A stretch of 64,000 nt of DNA from Halisarca cf. caerulea (taxonomy: Eukaryota; Porifera; Demospongiae; Chondrillida; Halisarcidae). The first letter of the stretch is position 1, and each line of letters begins with the position of its first letter. The notes under the pieces are model-generated. The model worked only from the letters and a program-made list of their open reading frames with translations. It made no database searches and had not been told where the DNA came from. The translations under genes and the position numbers were made by a program. This document shows positions 1 through 8,877 of the stretch, in pieces. The stretch is from NCBI GenBank assembly GCA_963170055.1, contig CAUJGJ010000444.1:7047618-7111617 (forward strand), read 5' to 3'.

Positions 1-120
1 AATGGGATCCAAGAGTTTTGGGAAACTATGGACATTTCTCAGTGCCATAAGTACATAGGGCACTTGAAAAAAGTCATTCCAGCTGTGATTGCAAATGATG
101 GTGATGCAACTGGGTACTGA
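1..120 (+). pseudogene. C-terminal tail of a Tc1/mariner (IS630-type) transposase, cut by the window edge
   Basis: The frame starting at base 1 is open for 39 codons and ends in TGA at 118-120. Its reading (a Trp, then a Cys-His-Lys-Tyr-Ile-x-His-Leu-Lys-Lys-Val-Ile-Pro run, and a final Gly-Asp-Ala-Thr-Gly-Tyr) is the typical tail of Tc1/IS630-like DDE transposases in invertebrates. The catalytic domain lies outside the window, so intactness cannot be judged. A second Tc1/mariner remnant lies near 55.0-55.3 kb. Confidence 0.5.
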
Positions 121-246
121 AAGCATGTACATGATGAATCTGCTTTGCTATTCTACATGACTATATTGTATGTATATATATTGTATATTCTACTATTATT
201 GGGAGGATGGGATACCACAAGTAAAATGTCACACTTGGTTCTTTTC

Positions 247-825
247 CTACTTCCTCCTCTTCCTCCTCCTTCCTCTTCCTCCTCTTCTTCCCAGGCTGGC
301 TAGGTTCTTGTTCTGCAGTGACTTTCCCCTCTTTGTCAACTTCGACTTGGTCACATTACATACAGAGCTTAATGAGCTTTTCTTGGCTTCTCCACTATTT
401 TCGTCCTGCTGGGCCGTTAGGAAGTCTTCCTGTGCTGTTCTGACATCGCTTAAGAGCTTCCAATTTCCTTTATTATACCTTTAAACAAGCGTTTACCAAC
501 TTTCGCGGAAGTTTCTTGGCCAATGCTGCAGTTTGTTGAGTTGGCAAGATCACGCTTCAAGATGGGAACACTCGCTTCGTCTGGCCAAAACACTAAAAAC
601 CATTTGTTCTCCTAAACAAAACGAAAACGGGTTAACAAGCAGACTAGTTGTACGTAAACTACAAGTGTAAAACTAGCGAAAATACCTGTCTTCTTTGCCG
701 ATTCCTTTAATGCTTTTCGGAGACTCATAATAGACAATAACTGAAATCCTCCTTGAAATCGATTCCTCTGCCACTGGTAAATCACCTTTGTTGCACAATA
801 ATTCCAAGGTTGCCGATACAGCCAT
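247..825 (-). pseudogene. possible broken two-exon gene, function unrecognised
   Basis: On the minus strand an ATG at 825 opens a 46-codon reading ending at a plausible donor (GACAG|GTATTTT, about 686). A plausible acceptor (TTGTTTAG) ends at 612 and is followed by an open stretch beginning Glu-Asn-Lys-Trp-Phe-Leu-Val-Phe-Trp-Pro-Asp-Glu. The two exons do not join in frame (phase 2 against phase 0). About 135 bases into exon 2 a further one-base shift is needed to continue into a Lys/Arg- and Gly-rich C-terminus that stops at 247. The W-x-V-x-W-P-x-E style opening and a later K-x-G-K-R-L-F-K-G recall the N-terminal region of BEN-type invertebrate proteins, but this is a weak resemblance. It could be a decayed gene or chance reading frames. 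Confidence 0.25.
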
Positions 826-1180
826 TTTATAGGAAATAATATTTCGCGCCCTTCTACAACTGAGTCCGACTTCGCAATCTGCAATTCTATTGGTCAAAAT
901 GTGTCATGGTGTATCCGCAATACATTTATGCAATCGTAATACGCAATGCAAACCGGAGAGTGATTTATCTGCAATACACTTGGTGATTACTGCACAATAC
1001 AATACGTATTACTATTACGAAATGTAAACTATTTTGTTTATTTGGAATTTTATTTTCTATTTTGTTTTCATTTGGACTTCCGGTGTGTAACGCTCGTCCG
1101 ATATATATATATATATATATATAATATGGATTTGAAGAAAAGTCTTATAATAGAGAATTTATATAATAGTAATAGAGAAG

Positions 1181-1205
1181 TACCGTACTTCCTCTAAAAA
1201 TTCGG
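1181..1205 (+). repeat. left terminal inverted repeat of the pogo/Tigger element
   Basis: 25 bp starting TACCGTACTTCC, the exact reverse complement of 3842-3866. The first TA is the presumed target duplication, leaving a 23-bp repeat starting CCGTACTT. Confidence 0.93.
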
Positions 1206-1416
1206 AAATCTAATTTTCGACAGGGCAGCCCGATTATGCCTTCTAATCCTTCTAAAAATTCGAATTTTGCACGACTCCAATATTCGGGGTAGACCCTCTA
1301 ATTTCGCCAATTGATTTTCTGTATACACCTCCACAGATAGGTGAGAACACGTGTTTCCATTAATTGTAATTTTGTTTCTTGAGAGAACAAAGATAGTATT
1401 GTCTTCAGTTGGAAGA

Positions 1417-3138
1417 ATGTCATCTGACAGTGAGATTGAGATTACCGGCTATAGGGACCCGCCGCCATCCCCCGAACGCATTGACTTGACGGCAACGAAG
1501 ACAAGAAAGAGACAGAGCTCTCTTTTAGATTTTATTGCGAGTCCAGGACAGTCATCATCAACGCAGTGGCCATCATTTCTGCAGAGCTACAAGCCCCATC
1601 ACCCATTGAACAAGAATCAAGCGACATCCGTTTCAAAACGTAAGGAAATAGTAGTGCCAAAGGAATCCTCGGATTCTGAGGAAAAACCTGATGTGCATGC
1701 TCCACCTCAAGAAAAAAAGCTGAATTCTAGAGGAAAGTATTGTGCGTATACACTGCAGTTTAAACTCAAAGCCATTCAAGCTGTGCAGGCCTCAGATGCT
1801 AGGACAGTGGCCAAGCAATTTCAACTACCACGTTCAACACTTGAAACATGGGTGAAAACTTACAGCCAGGATGACTTGAAAGAATGTAAATCCTCTAAAG
1901 GTAAAGGCAAGAAAGGTGTTCACTTTAAAACAGGAGCCGGAAGACCTCTTACCTACCCCGAAAGCATGGATGCTGAATTAGCTGAGTGGGTCCTGCATCA
2001 GAGAGACCTTCAGCGACCTGTTTCCATCCTAATGCTCAAAGCAAAAGCAAAAGCTATAGTTAGCAGCAAATACCCTGCTTTTCGAGCTTCTAAGGGATGG
2101 GCTGAAAAGTTTATGCGGAGGCATAGCTTATCACTTCGGGCCAAAACATCTGTATCGCAAAAGTTGCCAGCTGACTTGGAGGCCAAACTGGAGCGTTTCC
2201 TTAAACAGGTCCAAGTGCAGCGCAAGGCCATTGATTATTCACCTGACAGGATCATTAACATGGACGAAACACCCATGTTCTTTGACCTTATTCCTGGCAA
2301 AACTCTCTCTGCTACGGGCAAGAAGCAAATCCTGGTACGAGGGACAAGTGGATCTAAACGACACTTTACAGTTGTACTCGCATGCTCAGCATCTGGTGAC
2401 ATGCTCCCACCTATGATAATTTTCAAGGGCAAGCGTGAGGTCAAGCTGAAACCACCATCTGGATATGTGGTCACTGTCCAGAAGAAGGGATGGATGGATG
2501 GAGATCTTATGAGTACATGGCTGAAAAAGATAGTTTTGCCATACACAAAGAAGCAGAAGACCCTTCTCATCTTGGACAGCTTCAGTGCACATGCCGATGC
2601 TCACTTTGCCTTGCTAGCCTCCAAGTATAACATCAATCTTGCTCTTATTCCTGGTGGATGTACCAGTAAAGTCCAACCTCTGGATGTGTCGCTTAATAAG
2701 CCATTCAAAGATGTAGCGCGTCACCAGTGGATTGACTTCGTCACAAGCAGTGCAGAGACCACAGAGAGTGGTAATCTGAAGGCAGCCAGTAAAGAACAAG
2801 TTGTAGCATGGGTACAGAAGGGTGTGGACTACCTGAAAGAGCACCCAGAAATGATCCGGAAGGCCTTTCTGGTTTGTGGTCTATCCAACAAAGTGGACGG
2901 CTCAGAAAACCACTATATCAGGTGTGCGAAAGAACTGTCAGTGTCAGTTCCATATTATGATAACTCTGAGGAATCTGAATCAGAGGGTGACCCTTTCGCT
3001 GAGTCTGACAGTGACCAAGACTCTAGCAATGAGGAATGCAATGCTAGTGCTGAAGACAACAGTAGCAATGAAGACTACACAAGTGATTCAGAAGAGGAAA
3101 ATGGCACAAGTAGCAAGAAAGATTATATTAGTGAATAA
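1417..3138 (+). CDS. pogo/Tigger-family transposase (HTH_psq + CENP-B HTH + DDE_1)
   Basis: This encodes a 573-residue nuclear transposase of the pogo/Tigger/CENP-B-like DDE_1 family. Order of parts: an acidic, Ser-rich N-terminus; a psq-type helix-turn-helix near residues 108-150 (YTLQFKLKAIQAV ... LPRSTLETW); a CENP-B-type HTH near 175-250 (GAGRPLTYPE ... GWAEKFMRRH); and the DDE domain. Catalytic residues are visible: Asp283 in NMDETP, Asp387 in LLILDSFSAH and Asp423 in KVQPLDVSLNKPFK, so the last two are 35 residues apart. The C-terminal 60 residues are an acidic/Ser tail. The first ATG in the frame is at 1417; the open frame extends upstream only through non-ATG codons. An AG six bases before the ATG could be a 5'-UTR intron acceptor. 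No stop or frameshift: apparently intact. Confidence 0.93.
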   Translation: MSSDSEIEITGYRDPPPSPERIDLTATKTRKRQSSLLDFIASPGQSSSTQWPSFLQSYKPHHPLNKNQATSVSKRKEIVVPKESSDSEEKPDVHAPPQEKKLNSRGKYCAYTLQFKLKAIQAVQASDARTVAKQFQLPRSTLETWVKTYSQDDLKECKSSKGKGKKGVHFKTGAGRPLTYPESMDAELAEWVLHQRDLQRPVSILMLKAKAKAIVSSKYPAFRASKGWAEKFMRRHSLSLRAKTSVSQKLPADLEAKLERFLKQVQVQRKAIDYSPDRIINMDETPMFFDLIPGKTLSATGKKQILVRGTSGSKRHFTVVLACSASGDMLPPMIIFKGKREVKLKPPSGYVVTVQKKGWMDGDLMSTWLKKIVLPYTKKQKTLLILDSFSAHADAHFALLASKYNINLALIPGGCTSKVQPLDVSLNKPFKDVARHQWIDFVTSSAETTESGNLKAASKEQVVAWVQKGVDYLKEHPEMIRKAFLVCGLSNKVDGSENHYIRCAKELSVSVPYYDNSEESESEGDPFAESDSDQDSSNEECNASAEDNSSNEDYTSDSEEENGTSSKKDYISE

Positions 3139-3269
3139 TTCTCACATTACACTATTGCTGTAGTGTTGGACCTAGTAGTGTTAGTATTGCTTTCTTCTTT
3201 GAGTTTGATATACCAGTATTACAATATGTGAATGTGATCATTGGACTGAATTCAAAGCTATGCAGTCAT

Positions 3270-3680
3270 TTAAACATTGCATGTAACAATCTCCAAAGGT
3301 AGAGTATTTGTCCTGTGGCCTACAATTAGTCTTTTTGCTTTCTCTACCAGCTTTTTCTTGCCTGACAGCGTCAAAAGGCAAGGAATCTCCATTCCTCCAC
3401 AGGATGCCTTCGTATGTTGCCTTGTACCTGTGGTTTCACCAGCAATTTCACCTCCGTGTTGGATAAAATGGAAGCAAAGGTTGGAAATCTCACGAGGAAG
3501 ATGACCCACGATCGTGTCATCAGGACTGCACACAGCGACGGCTTTTCTGTCATGGACGTTTCCTTCTTCTACACGACAAACAAATTCTTCTCCAGCGTCA
3601 GGTTTCCAAATTTCTTTGTATACGTGGTACCCTCTAACAACGCAAGAGACGGAAACAAAGAACGGCCTGATGTCAGCCAT
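3270..3680 (-). CDS. HIRAN-domain protein carried by the pogo/Tigger element
   Basis: A 136-residue ORF with an ATG start at 3680, wholly inside the transposon and convergent with the transposase. It matches the HIRAN pattern: an opening VVRGYHVYKEIW, then GEEFVCR..EGNVHDRKAVAV, IVGHLPREISNLC and a trailing GGEIAGETTG. HIRAN domains (known from HLTF/Rad5 helicases, where HLTF's binds 3' DNA ends) also occur as stand-alone proteins in many invertebrate genomes. Here the domain starts near residue 10 and fills most of the protein, with a Lys-rich C-terminus. A role as an accessory DNA-end-binding factor in transposition is an inference. The 160 bp between its ATG and the right terminal repeat must hold its promoter. 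Confidence 0.82.
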   Translation of the reverse strand: MADIRPFFVSVSCVVRGYHVYKEIWKPDAGEEFVCRVEEGNVHDRKAVAVCSPDDTIVGHLPREISNLCFHFIQHGGEIAGETTGTRQHTKASCGGMEIPCLLTLSGKKKLVEKAKRLIVGHRTNTLPLEIVTCNV

Positions 3681-3841
3681 GTTTTAACAAGGAGTCCCAA
3701 AATGGCCGTAAGAACGGATCTATTTTTCGTCAAGAGTCTCTAATTTCATTAAGAGTATCTGATTTTCGCAAAGCGCCTGTCAACAAGAAGACTTAACCTC
3801 TTAAAATTCAAAATATGTGATTTGAAACTACTAAAAATGTC

Positions 3842-3866
3842 CCGAATTTTTAGAGGAAGTACGGTA
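3842..3866 (+). repeat. right terminal inverted repeat of the pogo/Tigger element
   Basis: Exact reverse complement of the left repeat at 1181-1205, ending AAGTACGGTA at 3866. The final TA is the presumed target duplication. Confidence 0.93.
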
Positions 3867-4053
3867 TGAATTTATACAGGAATGAGTTATAGGAATTGTT
3901 TTGAAAAACAATTGCCAAATATGGCAATTGTTTTCAAAACAATTGTCCAGTTACAATGAAGTATGAATTTATACAGGAATGAGTTATAGGAATTGTTTTG
4001 AAAACAATTGCCAAATATGGCAATTGTTTTCAAAACAATCATCCAGTTACAAT
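3865..4053. repeat. two tandem 97-bp units, each containing a 48-49-bp palindrome
   Basis: Unit 1 (3865-3961) and unit 2 (3962 to about 4053) both start TATGAATTTATACAGG. Each contains an inverted repeat (3895-3943 and 3992-4039) with arms ATTGTTTTGAAAACAATTGC and its complement around a 4-base AATA centre. Unit 1 carries one extra A in the left arm. The units are otherwise almost identical, which points to a recent duplication or a MITE-like hairpin element. The Tigger element is inserted in the TA at the start of unit 1. Confidence 0.85.
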
Positions 4054-4121
4054 AAACAGTATGTTCAATGAATGTTCAGCTGTGCACTTACACTCCAATG
4101 CTTTGCAAGTGATTCGAGTGC

Positions 4122-4582
4122 GTGGGGCGGCAGCCCCCACGAGTTTTTAACTCAAATTACTTGTTTGATCCCTACCGTAGTGTAGATGCATGGGTTTTTG
4201 GGATGGTGGACACATCAAGCACACTGTCGTTACAATTCATGGAAGTGGTACCTGACCACATTGCTGTCAATTGTTCAATGGCAGTTGCTCCAGGAACTGA
4301 AATATTGTCAGATCAGAGGAGAGTCTACAGTCAGGTAATATTAATTTGATAGTTTCAATGCATACACTTGTACCAAGTTGCATGCATGTCTTATCTCCAT
4401 TGAATGTCCAGACACTTCCAAATATTTCCTCCCACTCCACCGTCAGCCACTCGCTGCATTTTGTTGATCCACAGACTGGAGTGCACACACAAAACATAGA
4501 ATCCTACTGGAACCGGGTAAAATACAAGATAAAATCAATGAAAGGTGTGCTTGGTGACAAAATACCCAAGTACTTGGCTTGA
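4122..4582 (+). CDS. Merlin (IS1595/ISXO2-type) transposase C-terminal domain with one candidate intron
   Basis: Two exons fit together in frame. Exon 1 ends VYSQ at 4334, followed by GTAATATTAA; a 77-bp intron runs 4335-4411 and ends GTCCAG; exon 2 begins TLPNISSHS and ends TGA at 4582. The product shows the ISXO2-like transposase fold: WVFGMVDTSS (first Asp), VVPD, GTEILSDQRR (second Asp), HSLHFVDPQTGVHTQNIESY (Glu in IESYW) and WNRVKYKIKSMKG. All three catalytic residues are present. The N-terminal zinc-ribbon portion of full-length Merlin transposases is not visible upstream, and the protein stops soon after KIPKYLA, so this is probably an incomplete copy. A more decayed relative lies at 22.64-22.86 kb. 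Confidence 0.72.
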
Positions 4583-5704
4583 AATTCCGTGCCTCTTGAA
4601 ATTCAAAGCCAACCATGAGAATTTATTGGGCTTGCTGGATAAGGTGCAAAAACTGGTTGCCTCGACTTTAAAAAGTGGAGTGAAATATGCAGACGAAGTA
4701 AACTGCAGGAAGAGATTGAGTTGCCGGTGGAACTGTTGAATGAAGTCCCAGAAAGCAACAAAGCAATAAACCAGTTAATTGTGATGAAAGTCTGACCACA
4801 ACAGGTAGATGGACACACAGAAAGGAGCAAAGTTGTCAGATATACCCATCAATATTGCGTAACGCTTACTCAAGGAACAGTTTCTCAACTTCAATGGGTT
4901 ACAGTAACTCTTTGTCAGTAGATGCACCAAATGGTAAGAGATTTCATCACAGAAAATCAGATGTAAGTCATTCATTGTCATGACAATCACTGGATAGTGG
5001 CATCTAGTGTTGGTTGCATCGAAGGTACTGTGAACATTTATGGCTCCAGTTACACTTCACTTGATGTGCCCACAAAAGTGTTGGTCTGTTTCATGCTTGT
5101 ACCAACACACGACGAATGCAACCTTTGCGAAAGCAAGGTGGTAGCACAGACGGAGTTATTTGCTATTGCTGTAATTATGACAGTGCCCATGGTAAAGACC
5201 CATCTGCTTTGTTCACACTAACCTCTAGTGGCTGCAGCTGGTCAAATACAATGTTGACTCTTCCAATAGCTGTAAGTACAGTTTGTTCACACTGTCCTCT
5301 GAGTGTATCATATACGGTGCAACCAAATGTTATCGCCCGTAACTTCTTAGTGGTAATAGCTATATCTAGAAAGATTATTATGTCTTCTATTAAAACCACT
5401 TTCACCATTTTCTCTCATCCAGGTCTGTTGTCAACAAACTATGTTGCTGGGATGCTACCATCACCCCTGTGTGTTTTATCGCCCGTAACTTCTTAGTAGT
5501 AATAGCTATACCTAGGCAATGTAACCTCAAAATGAAGCTTACGATAGCGTCTATCCAATGGTGTACAAAAATCACTGTGATCTGAGATACTTTGAATGTT
5601 GCCAAGGACTGACCAATCAGATGCCTTTGTTTGGTCACATGCGTGGCATTGCTGCTCTTGAAAAGGCGTTTACCTAATACTATTTTATTGTTTGCTGGAC
5701 GAAA
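4583..5704. other. no recognised gene; short unrelated ORFs
   Basis: Short open frames occur on both strands, none with a motif I recognise. A 39-bp direct repeat inside it is listed separately. This may be more transposon-derived sequence belonging to the Merlin copy upstream. Confidence 0.4.
5331..5515 (+). repeat. 39-bp direct repeat pair
   Basis: TATCGCCCGTAACTTCTTAG and its continuation TGGTAATAGCTATATCTAG occur at 5331-5369 and again, with three mismatches, at 5477-5515. The spacing is 146 bp. This could be a partial tandem duplication. Confidence 0.7.
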
Positions 5705-5947
5705 ATGCTGAAAAAGAGCAAGCAAAACCTGGAACTGTCAAGAAAACTACAGGAAGCAAGAGAAGCAAAGCAGAGACAGATTCAGGATGAAGAACTTAGT
5801 GATACAACTGTTTCTGACACTTTGGCAGGAGAATTCGAATCCACCCGACCAGGCATAGAAGAGCTCCTTACTATCGAGCCTGAAGAAGGCGCTGCCCGCG
5901 AAGGTACTGAAGATCAGCCTAATTCATGCAAGGCCGTGCAAAGTTAA
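5705..5947 (+). CDS. hypothetical 80-residue acidic/coiled-coil ORF
   Basis: An ATG-started ORF rich in Glu, Gln, Lys and Ser. A likely helix with charged heptad-like spacing (SRKLQEAREAKQRQIQDEEL) is followed by an acidic Thr/Glu-rich tail. The composition suggests a real coding remnant, possibly the N-terminal part of a transposon protein. No family is recognised and no partner exon was identified. Confidence 0.25.
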   Translation: MLKKSKQNLELSRKLQEAREAKQRQIQDEELSDTTVSDTLAGEFESTRPGIEELLTIEPEEGAAREGTEDQPNSCKAVQS

Positions 5948-7087
5948 TTTTAAGTTTTTAGTCCCCTTCCTGGTCAATTTTCTTTGGTAAAAAAAAAAAA
6001 AATATATTTTTTACAAAATATTGTAATCTATCAAGTAAAGCATGTGTGTTCAGCATGAAAACATGAAAACCATTGTGTCCATGAAAACCACAATTAGGGC
6101 TAAAAGACCTGGTGAATCTCACCAGTCTATACAGACATTTGAACAGGCAAACTTCAACAGACAATCAAATGATAATTTCGCAACAATAACACAGGATATC
6201 AGACTGAAACAATACAGCCTGAGCCACATGACGATGACCCCACTATCCCTGACACCATTGCCAGTGAACAATCTTCAATATATACTACTACAGCTATCAT
6301 GTATAATGACATTTTTGAAAAAATGCCCTCCTCCTGTGCGTTTATGCATACAGTGACAAACACACTACACAACATGCCAAAAATGCTTATTATGCCACAT
6401 CTCCATATGCCGAAAAGCACTTATTACACCTCATTTTATGTGGACAAATTTATATATGACCATTGCCCACAGCTTTACTACTCATGGCAGATTGGTCAAT
6501 ACTCGAATTGTATAGAAATTTTAGGACCAATTGTGGCATAATAAGCATTTTTCACTATGCATTGATATATGCACTTATTATTTGCAACTAAAATGTTTGT
6601 TTTTCAATTGTCCAGTTTTGTAGGGGAAATAACTGTGTTCTCCAGAAGAAAAGAGGCTTAAGAATGTTTTCTTCTATTCATGCTCGAAATTTTCATGTGC
6701 AAAATGTCATGCATGGTGATTCAAATCTGTGAACGGCTGGCATAGTTTTGAATTACTGCTGCTATTAGTAATAATGGAGAACACACTTGTCGTCGTCATG
6801 GGTGTTGTTTTGCTTTTGTTCAATAAGCACTTGCTCCAGATTCCTGTGGTTGATGAATCTTATTTCTTTCCTCATTGCTACCAACTCCGGTCGACTACCC
6901 TCTCCAATCGCTTGCGTCTAGTTATTGCTCCAAACTTCTGCCCCAGTTTACTCCCACAACGATACTTGCTTGGGTAGATTTTTTGTGTATACCTACCACC
7001 TGCAATATTCCGATACTTTGCGTTTGCTCGATGTGTTAAAATGGCCAGTTCATACTAAAAACACTGTCCGATCGTGTACGTAATAAA
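5948..7087. other. non-coding, AT-rich
   Basis: Contains a 13-base A run near 5989-6002 and small ORFs without recognisable motifs. I see no gene, terminal repeat or known element. Confidence 0.4.
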
Positions 7088-7938
7088 ATTGTATGTATAC
7101 TTAGTGAAAGTGACTCTTTTTCTCACATCCTACCAGATATGCTTATGCAATTTCACCATTTAGCCCACAATACGGATTAGTCACGCATGAGCCACTATAT
7201 AGTGACTTGCCCACGATAAAGAGTTGCAATATTATAAATTCTATATTGCCTGTTGTTTGATATATGTGAAAATTATATATCTATTTGAGGACATATTCTT
7301 CTTTCCCATGCAGCAAGCCTCCGTAGCCATCTTGGAGAGCTGGACTGGGTCACCAGTACTAAAGGGAGGAGGCCGGAACATCTCTATGGAGGGTCGAGAC
7401 CATACGCTCTCTGAGGTACAATGACTGAGTTCTCTTCAAGATGTGGACTTTAGTGGAAGTCTTCGGTGAAGTGCGGATCAGGTTTGGGCATTCTGTTGAG
7501 GGGAGGTTGTCAGGATCCATTCCAATCCATTGGAAAGTCAAGACTGGTACTCCCTGCAATGGAGCAACCAAGTTTGTTCCAATCTGGAACCGAGACTTCT
7601 CTCCAGTGGATACTTGTAAACACACCTTAAGAAGAAGAAGGCCGAGGCCTCCAGAAGACTTTACAGTGGCAGGAGTCACTAATTTGGTGAGTTAGATGAC
7701 AATCATACAGAATACTAACTTCTGTTGTCTTTCTTAGAAGACGATGCCTGCAAGACAATTAGCTACTGGAAGAGGGATGACGCTAGTACAGTTTTGCAAT
7801 GATGAAGCACAGGAAACTACGTACCACTGGACTAAAAAAGTTTTTACATTGATAAGCTATTCTGTACTTTTATTGACTTGCAACTATATGATCACCTCCT
7901 CTAGTGCAGAAGGATGCCACCTTCAAGCCTATTTTTAG
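7088..7938 (+). repeat. duplicated segment copy 1, with exon-like ORF and 51-bp intron-like piece
   Basis: Collinear with 12324-13000 and 17453-18005. A leader (about 7088-7312, including an old piggyBac-type end in reverse orientation with CCACTATATAGTG) ends in a CAG acceptor-like site. Then comes an exon-like block whose ORF contains VRIRFG.SVEGRL.GSIPIHWKV and CNGATKFVPIWNRDFSPV. A GTGAGTTAGATGAC...TTCTTAG piece follows (7687-7737), then a second exon-like ORF (GMTLVQFCNDEAQETT, 7744-7938). The same order in several copies argues that these were exons of a gene or of a transposon ORF. The function is unrecognised. Confidence 0.6.
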
Positions 7939-8118
7939 CAGTAAATCGGAGAAGGCTGTACCGCTTGTGATGTTCCTTCTCTGTTTGAGAAGACACCAAT
8001 ACCTTCAGTAAGTGAAGAGGTGCTGTGCTTCTGTGTCTCAGTTTACGTGATTGAATGTTGTCTTCCTCTATCTTCCCAGGTTTTAACACCAGTGTACAAA
8101 GTTCAACGGTTTCAATTC

Positions 8119-8877
8119 CACAGGGTATTTATAACCGTCCGGGAATAAAATGCAAAAATGGCCGTCTTGAAATAGCTTCACAAATTATCGATCGTTTCTA
8201 CTTTGTTGACCAGATTTTTGCCCAGTTCTTCTTACTGGATGAAAGTTGTATATATTCCACGCATGTTGGTACTTAACTAGCGATTGTTTCTATTGTCTGA
8301 AGGAAGATAGCCAGCTAGGAATACATAGCAGTTTTAGACAAACTTCGCCTTGGTTAGACCTTAGATCCCTCTCAATTCCCATTAAATAACACGAAAAGAC
8401 AGAACAAGTGGTGAGCTATCTGAAATCGTTCCGGGCTATAGGTTATAATCTTCCGTAAGAAAGTTATAACCGAAAAACCTGTTTTTTCACCCTTCAAACG
8501 GCCAAAATTTAGCATAAATGGTCCAATTGCGAAAAACTGCTTGATTGTAGCACTATGCCCGGAACGATTTTCGCAAACCGAAACATCTTAAGATTCCATC
8601 GAAGTTGGATTTGGTGAGATTCGAATGCATCTGAGGTCTAACCAAGCAACTTCATCTCCGCCCTCAACAAAATTGCCATTTTCGTGACGTTTCATGGATA
8701 CGTAGGCAAAACGTCACAAAAGTCGCCTTCTTCCCCCCATTCTGTTGATGCGTGAAATTTCGTACGTCATCCAATAGACGCTAAATGACGCATTAAAAAC
8801 AGCCGCTAATTGATGACGTTGAAAACAAGCACCGCCCACAATCGGAACAAGCAACAGACGGTTATAAACACCCTGTG
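8119..8877. mobile_element. candidate non-autonomous DNA transposon with 21-bp inverted ends
   Basis: CACAGGGTATTTATAACCGT (8119-8139) is matched at 8857-8877 by its reverse complement with one mismatch. The interior (about 0.76 kb) has no coding ORF. It does contain further copies of the GTTATAACC motif and a GC-richer stretch with several TGACG words. No clear target duplication is visible beside the ends, so either the flanks have decayed or this is an inverted repeat of another kind. Confidence 0.55.

Larger units (their letters stand above)
1181..3866 (+). mobile_element. complete pogo/Tigger-type DNA transposon with two convergent ORFs
   Basis: The element is bounded by perfect 25-bp inverted repeats (1181-1205 and 3842-3866) beginning TACCGTACTTCCTCTAAAAA. 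The outermost TA on each side is read as the target-site duplication expected for the Tc1/mariner/pogo superfamily. Inside are an intact DDE_1 transposase (plus strand, 1417-3138) and a HIRAN-domain ORF (minus strand, 3270-3680), tail to tail with 131 bp between the stops. The right flank belongs to a 97-bp tandem repeat whose second, uninterrupted unit reads GAAGTATGAATTT. This matches the joined flanks (GAAG-TA-TGAATTT) and so supplies an empty site. Perfect terminal repeats plus two uninterrupted ORFs suggest recent activity. Confidence 0.92.

Noticed and set aside
170..484. 104-codon plus-strand ORF at the left edge
   Set aside because: Antisense of the Lys/Arg-rich end of the minus-strand candidate; composition (Leu/Pro/Phe/Ser) is typical of a shadow.
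2235..2570. 111-codon minus-strand ORF inside the Tigger transposase
   Set aside because: Complete overlap with the DDE domain; no motif.
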